Source of the DNA: Symbiodinium natans
Taxonomy: Eukaryota > Sar > Dinophyceae > Suessiales > Symbiodiniaceae
Direction of reading: 5' to 3'
Assembly (NCBI GenBank): GCA_905221605.1
Contig: CAJNDS010000669.1
Location: 795,751-859,750, forward strand
Length of the DNA stretch: 64,000 nt
In this document: positions 55,761 to 64,000 of the stretch, piece after piece
Layout of the letters: the number at the start of each line of letters is the position of its first letter
How positions within the stretch are numbered: the stretch's first letter is position 1
The notes under the pieces: generated by a model
Told to the model about the DNA's origin: nothing
Databases searched by the model: none
The model's input: only the letters and a program-made list of their open reading frames with translations
Made by a program: the position numbers and the translations under genes

Positions 55761-56960
55761 GACCATCTTGCCTGATGCGGTCCTGTCGCACGCAGTTCCT
55801 TGCCGCTAGCACGGCAGTGTAGATGTGACACAAGGCGTCTTTGAGAACTTCACGCCTGTGCCGACTGGGTATGAGCTGGCCTCTCGACAGGAATTCGGCA
55901 ACCGGGGACATTGCGTCATTGAATCGTTGCGCGCAGGTAGGCGCCGTTCGCAATGAAAATGCTGCGTTGTGGCGGATCTACCAGGCCGCTTGCTGCTCCA
56001 CTCTGTTGAGCGCAACCGGTTGCATCCCTTAAACCTCAACACACCCAGTTGGTTCATCTTTCTCTCTTGCCCTGCAGGTGTCAAAAGAGGTTACGCGGTT
56101 GGACTGCGCCAAGCCTCTGAAGGAGTCCCGGGCTGAAGCTAAGCAATCCTAGGCGCCTCGCCTCATGAAGCAGTGGCGTGAGATCTGTCGACTGCATCCT
56201 GTCGCCTCAAGTCGAACATCCTTCAACTTGCCCATGACATTGATGTGTGCATGTCCTGCCTTGAGACAGCTGGCTGATTCATGCTGAGCCTCAGCCACGA
56301 AGAATACCCTGCAAGGAGGCTCCATTCAAGAAGTGGACGCCTTTGACCATGGAGGCTAGCGGCTAGCTACTTCTAGCTACTTGTGACCCCGACAGGTCTG
56401 CTCGCTGAAGCTTCTTTTTTTCTTGTCGTGCGCGGACACCATTCGCGGCAGTCACCTAAAGATGTTAGCACTGATGCTTGGCAGGCTGGTAAAGGCCTTG
56501 ACTGGAGTGACCTCGACATCTGCGAAGATGCGAACGAGTGGCCTTGAGCTTGGTGACTGAGTTTGGGGCGTGCGCGGATCAGCTTTCATCTTTCAATTCT
56601 GCCGAGGATTCTCTTCCATGCCTCCCTTCCAGAGGCTGTTGGCTTGTATTGCAAGAAGGATCAGAGACGTGCGTGCGTGTCTGGGCGGGTGTGCACGTGT
56701 CTTTGTGAGCTTGAGCCTGTGTGCGTCCGTGTGCGCGTGCGTGCGCGGGTCGGCGGGCGGGCATACCGGCGGGTGTGTGGGTGCGCGTGCGTGTATCCAG
56801 TTCGTATTAAGAATTCTCTTCAGCAGGGATACAGAGGAGACTTGCTCTCCGACATGGCCAACTGAATTGAACGTACCTGCCGCTCTGCACCTGAAACTCA
56901 TATTATGCTTGCTTGTCACCGTCAACAGAGTAGAGTAAAATCGAGCCAGCCTTGCGCAGC

Positions 56961-57002
56961 ATCATCATCATCATTATCATCATCATCATCAGCATCATCA
57001 CG
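56961..57002. repeat. ATC trinucleotide repeat
   Basis: About 14 ATC units with TATC and AGC interruptions. Confidence 0.9.
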
Positions 57003-57485
57003 CTTTCCTGATTTTCCATCAGGTGCTGGGGACACGGTCCCTAGCCATATAAGCAAGGTATCGGCGCAGGATGCATTCAAACGGGTGTGTGTGTGTGTGT
57101 GCGCGCGCCCCGCCTCTCTTGCGAGGCTCTCTCCGCCATTTGCCGCATCTTGGCCTCATTCAATCGGCTGCTTTGCCATCGATCACATTGTTTCACGTGT
57201 GCCATGGCCACTCCAATCGTGGCCTCGGTTCCCCGGGTTGCCACGAAAGGGATTGCATGTGTGTTTGTGAGTGAGTGAGAACATACTACCCTTCACAGAT
57301 TACCCGTCACACATTACCCGCAGCTGCCGTTGCTGCCGTAGCTGTAAAAGAGTGTCCGTCCGCCTGTGTAAGGCACCGGCTTCACCATGGCCAAACTTGG
57401 CTCCGGCGGTACCACAGGCGGTGGCGGCTTGTACGGTGATGGCAACTTGGTTGCATTGCAGGAGCAATTTAACGCAGCCGCACAG

Positions 57486-59050
57486 TCTTGTGCTGTCTGT
57501 CGGTTGTTGCGGCGACTGACAAATGCCGGAGAGGCACCTACTTTGCCGATTCCATCACTAAAGCTGATGAGTATGCTCGGCGAAAGGCACGTCGCTTGTG
57601 AGTTCCTGTGAAGCACACTTGCCGTTGTCGCACCCGCTCCTTTAGCCCCACTTCCCGGGCACATTATCGTTGAGCAGGTGGAGAAGGGTGACTTCGCCGG
57701 ATGTCGAGCTGCGGCGATCTGCCGGGTACGTAGGGATCGGATATTTTCGTCCACAAGAAAGGAAGGATGGTAAGTTCGCAGAGTGGTAGGCTTCGGGCTG
57801 GGCCGGCAGGCAGGGAGAGGTTACTGCTTTAGGGCAAGATATAGATGTTGGACAGGGTGAAGGCGGGTCCGAGTTAAGTGGCAAGGGCAGTTGCCAGACC
57901 AGAGGGTGTATGACACCGTCAGGTACTTGGGGGCCGGCACTTCTACATGGACAAGGCCCGCCTGGTCCCACCTCTTGGGTTTTGGTTTTGCGTTTGATTT
58001 CTGCAGCCTTGTCTCTGTATGGACCTCTTCGAGGATGTCATGGAGAAGGACAAGCCGAAGTTTGCAAAGAGAGCTCTGATCCTGGGGGGGGGGGGGAAGT
58101 GCAGTGTGGCTCCTGTCTTGACAAGCTGATGTGAGCTGTCTCGCACATCAGCCAGCTCACAAAAGGTGCTGGAAGGACACTACAACAGCACCGTGGGAGA
58201 CCGCTTGAAGGCGGAAAAATCAGAAAGTGAAGGTGTGGGTACCGCGCCTGCACGAGAGAGAGTTCTTGCATCGGTCAGGTGAAGAACACCTTCAGGCCCG
58301 GCCGATGTTGCCCGACTTGCATAGAATCATAGATTATGCCGGCTGAAGACGTGTGTTGCTGTTCGCAGCCAGCAAGCTGCACCGATTCCGTGTTGCAGGG
58401 AGTACGTGGCCTACGATGCTGCAGCGACGTACATGGAGCCTTGAGCGATTCTGAGGGTCACGGTGTAGGGTTGCCTAAGTTAACCGGAACATCCGAATTG
58501 TGGAGAGATTGGTGCTGTACTGTACATACGAGAAAGCAGAGTAACAGCGAACACAGGTGCAGGCGATGACTGATTCCACCAGCCGAGGTGAACAAGACAA
58601 AGCAACTGTAACACAAAGGGTGGGGTAGGCCAATGCTGCGCTGCGTGGATTCCCGAAATGTCCTCACATGGTGTAAGGCGGGGGGCAGAAAAGGGGTGCC
58701 ACCTAAAAGGGAGAAATTGATAGGGTCGGTTGTGTAGGGTCGGTTGTGTGGGTGGGTCATCCAAAATCAATAAACCACACAAAAGCGAAGACTCTCGAAC
58801 ATGTCAGAACCTTCTTCGTTCTCGTTCACGACGGGTCGCCTCTTTTATATATATATATGTGTGTATAAATATATATATATATATATACATACATACATAC
58901 ATACAGACATATGAGGGCCTTTTTTTCACATTTTTTTGTCTGCCTTGACTCGTCTCAGGTTCTTACATGTGCAAATCAAGCACTTTTCTTGCCATTAGAG
59001 AGCAGAGCGAGGAGTACATCATCTACTACCGGCGTAAAGGCCGTGGCCTT
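57486..59050 (+). CDS. PARP-type ADP-ribosyltransferase catalytic domain, split exons
   Basis: Successive + strand exons give, in family order: to 57597 RGTYFADSITKADEYA (the G-x-Y-F-A-x-x-x-x-K-A-D-E-Y donor-loop motif of the PARP fold), 57679-57726 VEKGDFAGCRAAAICR, 57923-57955 VLGGRHFYMDK (together the CRVLGGRHFY strand), 58166-58210 VLEGHYNSTVGDRLK, about 58807-58830 with TFFVLVH (counterpart of YREFVVF), and 59012 onward EYIIYYRRKGRG (the terminal EYIIxYRR strand). Enzymes of this fold transfer ADP-ribose from NAD to proteins or nucleic acids. The upstream half of the domain, including the H-G-T segment that binds NAD, was not identified, so activity is unproven. Donors are GTGAGT (57598), GTACGT (57727), GC (57956, 58211). 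A Lys-rich piece at 58022-58080 (DLFEDVMEKDKPKFAKRA) may be another exon. Start and end of the gene are unknown. Confidence 0.7.
58847..58912. repeat. TA and ATAC microsatellites
   Basis: TATATA runs followed by five or six ATAC units, inside the intron before the last recognised PARP exon. Confidence 0.9.
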
Positions 59051-60971
59051 ATTCCGGTGAGGTGATCAGGTTATACGGTTTGAGGCAGGCTTTAGGGAGT
59101 TTAGGGGACCCCTTCAGATGTAGCCAGGGCTTCACAGCGGTGCCACGGTTGCACGGCTGTGCCAGCGCTGCACGAGACATCTGAGAGCTTCGCGGAGTTC
59201 GTTGTGCAATTCCCTCCAAGACCAGGTGTGCCGGCAAAGCATGAGTGAGTGGGAAGCTGCTAGACTCTGCTAGACTCTGCTAGACTTGCCAGAGCTGCCA
59301 AGGCAAGGGTTTTAACGCCTTGCCTCCGGAATCTCTGCATCTCTGCCCCATGTGACCCCCCAGCTGTGTACAGCCATCGGCGAGGTGGGGGCTCTGTTAG
59401 ACCGTCGATAGACCTGCAGCTGGAGCGGTCCATCTGTGGAACTAGACGCGCGGATTGCTTAGTTTGGAAAGGATCGGAGATGAGAAGAGCCAAGAGTCAT
59501 GAGAATGGAGCGAGGGATAAGGATGGGGCTTTGGATTCTATATTGCAAGTAGGGGGGTCGTGCGTAGTGCTTGTGTTATTCGTTTAGTTTAGTTTCTTTG
59601 TTTGTCTGAGAGTCTGATACACCCTCTCTTTCTTTCTCTTTCTGTGTCTACTTCTTTCTCTCTTCTGAACTTCTATTGCTGTGCAGTCTTCTTTTCCTGC
59701 ACGAGAGACTGGGAAGTGGATAACATACCAAGAGCACACCTTCTACGAGAAGTCCTTTTGAGTCTTTTGTCGTTTGGCCCTCACTGCCCCGCCCCACCGC
59801 CATCCCCACCTGCTGCAAAAGAGCACAAAGGACACGCCTCTTACTCCCGGGTTACCCCCACCCAGGTTAGCGGATAGAAGGGTCGTGCTGAAGAGCGCTC
59901 TCTCTCTCTCTCTCTCTCTTGTGCTCTTTGCTCCACGCATGTCGATTCCTCTGCTGCCAGGAAGAACTTCCAGGTTCTCTACTGCAATGGGAAGAGCAGG
60001 AAGCCAAGGATGGGGCCTAGTGTCAGTCTCCGGGCATCGATGTGCACAAGGCTACGGGTCGTGCACGAACAAGACAAGCAGGGTCAGCGGGACAGAATCA
60101 TGGTCGTTGATGTAGCTGCATTGCATCTCACGGGTCGGGATTCCCTTGCCCTGCCTGGTTGAACGGGCCGAGGTGCGGCCAACCTGACCGCGGGCGAGGT
60201 TGCTTTGCATATCCGGGTTGGTTAGGGTTGGTTCACATGACGCATGATGGTACTACCCAGCTCTTCATGCGGCAGCGGTGAAGATCAACCTTGCAAATGG
60301 TCCTGCGCTCACTAGGCTCAGAAAGGGGGGATTGAGTTGGAACAAGCTGCAACACTTCCGATGGCTGCAATCAAGGCATGAAGCAATTTGATTAAACGAT
60401 TATAGTTACTATTGGTACGATCATAGTTACCATGGGTACTTAGCTTGTTGCGGCCTTAGAGAAACTGCATGGCCGACAGCACTGATTTGGCTCGCTTTTC
60501 TGTCAAAATGTTTGCCGTGTTCGGGCTTGAGTTCAGCTTGAGCCAGGTGTATGCAAGTGGAGTCCACCACTTCTGCCGGCACGATCGTTCATTTGAGGAG
60601 GCGAGCATTCCTGTTGGATAGAGTCTGTAAACGAAACAACTGACCACTGGCCTGGTCACATACTGAGCATGCCTGCGAGAGCGCGTTATTTATCAGGGCT
60701 GCGATCTTGGATGTTCCCGCATGTTCCCGTGTGTTCAAAGCAAGGCAGACCCAAAGTTTGGTTTGCACGACGAGGCCGGTTGGACATGCAGGGAAGCAGC
60801 TTGCAGAACTTGCAGAGATTTGCAGAGGTTTGCATAGCTTTGCCTTTCATGCATGGCTTTGCGCTTCTCGACGCCAGACTGCTGGTTGCTCCCATCCTGC
60901 TTGCTGCATTCAGGACTGGCCACTAGACAGGATCCAGTGTGTCTTTGCGCCTTTTTCGCCTTTGCGACTTA
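59051..60971. other. No confident gene; TC repeat and exon-like pieces
   Basis: A TC microsatellite lies at 59898-59920. Short + strand pieces (59697-59757 RETGKWITYQEHTFYEKSF; 59945-60000 DSSAARKNFQVLYCNGKSRK) look exon-like but are unassigned. They could be later exons of the PARP gene. Confidence 0.35.
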
Positions 60972-61340
60972 ATGGAGGAGCGGAGCGCCTTTGTGCTACA
61001 CTTCGACAGCCCCAGTTTCGTTGAGTGGCAGGGGCCCCGGCGTGACCAGCGCACCATTTTCCATGACGGTCGAGCGAAGCAGTTGCATGAAGTCATTTGA
61101 AATATCTGTGCGCTGGAACCCTTTGGAGTCGAGTTTAATCTGACAGATCCCAGGCGGGACAAGTTCGCCCTGCGCGCGCAGGCTTCAATGTCACAGTTGG
61201 ACGAGGAGGACAGAAACAATCTGCTGCAAGAGCGAGGGAGTTTTTTCGTGTCTCCTACGATACAATCTGTGCGATGCAGGAGTTGCAGCAATTCCCCTTC
61301 AAGAGAGTGGCCCTGGCGTAAGCTTCATCTGGCACACTAG
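60972..61340 (+). pseudogene. Unidentified ORF interrupted by a single TGA
   Basis: The ATG at 60972 opens MEERSAFVLHFDSPSFVEWQ and runs 42 codons to TGA at 61098-61100. The same frame then continues open for 79 more codons (NICALEPFGVEFNLTDPRRD; ASMSQLDEEDRNNLLQERGS) to TAG at 61338-61340. Both halves have ordinary protein composition. Possible readings: a retrocopy or old gene with one nonsense mutation, two exons with an intron I cannot place, or a recoded TGA. Product not recognised. Confidence 0.35.
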
Positions 61341-62649
61341 GACTGGCAGTTGTTTAGTCTGATGGCAAGGCTTCAGTCGAAGCGTTCACAAAGGTGAAGA
61401 AGGCTGAAGTTGCAGATTGCATCACTTGCTGACCGCAGAGTGTCCCAAGAGCAAGATCCCAATGATTTCGCCTAGATCTTCTACTCAGCTATCTTGCAAG
61501 ACATTCCACTTGCTGGGCTAGATGGTAGTCATGTTTGCTTTAGACGTTCCTTGCGTTTGCTGTATTTTGCGTGTGCAGACCTGGCTCCAAGTGCAGGGTA
61601 CTGCATGTGCTTTGCATGCAGCTGATCTCCGGAGGTGCCAAGGCAGAAGCAGATCTACCGCCACTGGCGATGTTTGCCTGGACGGAAGGAGTGCTTGATG
61701 GTTGATTCGTTTGGGGCGCTGTCTACAGTAGTTCACACAACAGACTGCACAGACATGCTTTGACTTTGACTCACGGCTTTTCTGAAGGAGGAGGAGTTTC
61801 ATCCCAGGACCGGCTGCTTTGCACTGCCTTCTGCATCTTTGATGCTATACGGGGCATTTTTTGAAGTTGCTGGAAGCGTCCCTAAGAGGATTACTGGGAG
61901 CAGCCTGGAGGCTGCGTTCCAACGCCTTCTCTCCCAGGTGCCGAGCTGTTTCCAAGCTTCACTACTCGGTACTTCTCAATAGTCGCTACGAGCCGGGTGC
62001 CATCGAGTGCCTTTTTCACAAGGATGCGAAACGGCGCTTGTAGTTGTTGTTCCCGGATTTGGCAGATACGTTGATTTTCGTTAGCAAGGGAGTGCAGCTG
62101 GCCTTCCATCCATCTCCCCGTCGATGTCTGTTTGGAGTGATTTGTTTCGGCCAGGTACGCGTGGAGTTTGCCTGAAGCATCCCTGAGAGCTTCGGTAAAA
62201 ATGCATGGCGCGGGAACTCCTTGGCAGAAGTGATATGAGATGTTGGCAAACAGTTGCCAGTTGCCAGCCAAGCTCGAGGGTCGCATCAAAAATGCAGGTC
62301 GACGTGATGGCTCATACAAAATGGCGACATCCGACATCAGATGTGTGGGTCAAGAGGCTTTGTTTGGCATGTGAGGAGGGGGATGGTTCAGATAGCTCCT
62401 CGGATATTCAATCTCTCTTTGGGCAGGCATGGACAGCCCCACCACGATACTACACTGTGGTAGAACATGTACAGCATGAGGGGCGGTCTTCGTCGTGAGC
62501 TAGCAGGAGCAGTGTGAAATGTTGTCGTGGAATCTGCTTTTCTTGACATCAACATAGCAGCGGCCTACCTGAAACTGAGACCTGACCCTGAGTTGCCAGC
62601 TGGTGCAGGCTTTCAGGCGTAACAGAGCGTAACAGCGCGCAAGCAGAGT
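61341..62649. other. No confident gene
   Basis: An exon-like piece at about 61863-61938 (VAGSVPKRITGSSLEAAFQR, ending CCCAG before GTGCCG) is on +. A 148-codon minus-strand frame (61891-62337) overlaps it and has no recognised family; one of the two is likely a shadow. Confidence 0.35.
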
Positions 62650-63054
62650 TTGGACTTGCAACCAAGCCCATCCCAGCCCTGCCATGGACGACCGGCTCAG
62701 CGGCCGGCAGGCAACGGGCTTGCGGAACGCAACCCCAGAAGGGGCCTTGCTGAGCTTTTCCACGCTCAGGGGGCTCGACGGTGTTTCCATGGGGCGCAGA
62801 CCCCAGCAAAGCTTCGAAGCTTCGAAGCTTGGAAGACAGTCCAAGACCATCACCTGTGGCAGACGTTGGCAGACGTGCTCTGCTCGGAAGGTGCGGCCTT
62901 TGCACTCCAAGAACTCATCGCTACAAGTCCTCTGCTGTCTCGCCCACGGCGCAAGCCATCGGAAAGAAGGCAAAGTAGGAATGCAAGTAGGTACGCCTTG
63001 GCCGAAGTGGATGCAAGTGAACGGCTGAATGGATACAGCACGATGACCGTATGA
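62650..63054 (+). CDS. Unidentified open frame, possible exon
   Basis: An open + frame of 134 codons. Its middle (FEAWKTVQDHHLWQTLADVL, ALQELIATSPLLSR) reads like a helical protein, followed by basic RRKPSERRQSRN. The minus-strand frames opposite it (62500-63171 and 62549-62905) are also open, so composition alone may keep all frames open. No family is recognised. Confidence 0.25.
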   Translation: MDLQPSPSQPCHGRPAQRPAGNGLAERNPRRGLAELFHAQGARRCFHGAQTPAKLRSFEAWKTVQDHHLWQTLADVLCSEGAAFALQELIATSPLLSRPRRKPSERRQSRNASRYALAEVDASERLNGYSTMTV

Positions 63055-64000
63055 TGAAGCACGGTGAAGCTGTTGAAGCATGTCGTTGAGAGCGCGGTGA
63101 AGCCGCAGGCCGCCTTGGCAGATGCGCCGCTGCAGGATCCCGAACGTCACAGTGATTTCTGCTTTGACCACTCATTTAAACGTGCTTCGTTGTTTTCAAC
63201 TTTGTGCCTGTGGGCCTGTCCGGGTGTTGCTTGCCCGGAGTTCTGCAGTGTAATTGCACAGTAATTTCTTGGCACCCAACAGCACAAGTACTTTGCAAGT
63301 AGCCTCAGCTTAGTTCATTGCAACCGTTCCACGAAGCTTTTCGATGAACCTCATTTTACGGTCCATCTCGAAGGTTTACGGGTGGGGTTGAGGAAAGTTT
63401 CTTTGGCAAAAAGCTTGACGACAGCTCATGGACATGACGTAGGTGAAAAGAAGGGCGTGCGAGGCAAACTGCATGTCATGTGCCAGATGGCCCTGTTGGC
63501 GCGTGTCCCTCAGGAGACCCTACCCAGCTCCCGGTCGCGGCCAGAGTCCTGGCGCGCCCGCTGCGACGAGGTCCGGAAGAGGGTTTAAGCAATGCGCAAG
63601 TGATTTAATCAGTACTCAAAGCACGGCTCTCAAGAGCTCTTAACAAGCCTTGAACTTTGGCCATGTTGCGAGGCCAAGCCAGAAGCAGCGGCCAGGCGGG
63701 GGAGCTGGCAGGGTGCAAGAGTCCGGCAAGAGGATTGCAAGTGGCCCTGGTAGCCAACCTGGACCACGGATACCATCGGAAAACATATGGGATATCATCG
63801 GAACATATCGGAACCTCACATATATCTCTCATGACGTGGTGAGCGTGGTCCAACCATGGAGGTCCGAGGGCCCACGTGCAGCAGCCGAAGCGGCCGAAGC
63901 GGCCGAAGCCTTCGTGCCGGAGGCTCCGATCTTGCCCTGGCACGCTCTTTGCCTTCCGTGTTCTTGGAAAGCTGAGATGGGCATTTCAAGCTGCTTCTTC
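63055..64000. other. No recognised gene
   Basis: Frames on both strands up to 112 codons, none with recognisable features. A small tandem GGCCGAAGC repeat lies at 63890-63908. Confidence 0.45.

Larger units (their letters stand above)
52006..56560. other. No confident gene; exon-like islands
   Basis: Possible + strand pieces: 52370-52430 (APYAAYALLLAPNSWLLPKG), 53991-54090 (REPEVSEIQFRSERSTVLGA) and an open frame of 104 codons at 54995-55309 with FTRDRNWASGFSAAILRAFA near its end. None is recognised. Short simple repeats occur at 55316-55372 and 55690-55760. Confidence 0.35.

Noticed and set aside
62500-63171. 223-codon minus-strand frame as a gene
   Set aside because: No recognisable motif, and the opposite + frame is equally open; no evidence favours it.

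Overview
The window looks like nuclear DNA of a dinoflagellate, most likely a Symbiodiniaceae-type alga. Supporting evidence: (i) recognisable host exons are tiny, all lie on the + strand, and join at introns whose donors are often GC or GA instead of GT, with an AG|G acceptor; (ii) the protein families are typical of these algae (ankyrin modules, DUF4116 arrays, PARP-type catalytic domain, ribonuclease-inhibitor-like LRR); (iii) there is a short TTTAGGG telomere-type tract; (iv) coding density is very low and tandem repeats are abundant. All exon joins were read by eye from reading frame and family pattern; no transcript was available.

Layout. 1-1640: degenerate microsatellites (CACAGAGACA, CAGA, CCCACG, GCACGC). 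2102-7587: an AT-rich inserted element with long terminal inverted repeats and a 5-bp target duplication (GTTTC). It carries remnants of a viral A32-like packaging ATPase, a fibre-like gene ending in an S74-type chaperone domain, a GIY-YIG endonuclease joined to a zinc finger, and another zinc-finger ORF. It resembles a shrunken Polinton-like-virus or virophage-type endogenous element. 7588-18496: gene-poor host DNA with a few exon-like islands.

18497-49399: an ankyrin gene whose first recognised exon (18497-18571) is separated from the next (44078) by about 25.5 kb. In that space lie two direct copies of a large repeat-filled element (copy 1 18659-25582, cut by a 100-N gap; copy 2 36441-44023, with 30-bp terminal inverted repeats in poly-C). 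Between them sits a separate LRR gene (26598-36079) that never reaches a terminal exon. Each element copy is a chain of a purine-rich array, a 55-bp satellite, a 31-bp satellite, an AATTGAATT array and a hairpin array. This arrangement is either a real rearrangement between element copies or an assembly join through the repeat.

44787-45590: an intact, intronless short-chain dehydrogenase/reductase, lying among the ankyrin exons. 50719-52005: a DUF4116-repeat gene. 57486-59050: a gene with the PARP/ADP-ribosyltransferase catalytic domain split over small exons. 60972-61340: an open frame broken by one TGA. The rest of the right half is intronic or intergenic with simple repeats.

The most unusual items are the mini virus-like element with palindromic terminal repeats, the satellite-carrying inverted-repeat element, and the GC/GA introns bordered by short direct repeats.
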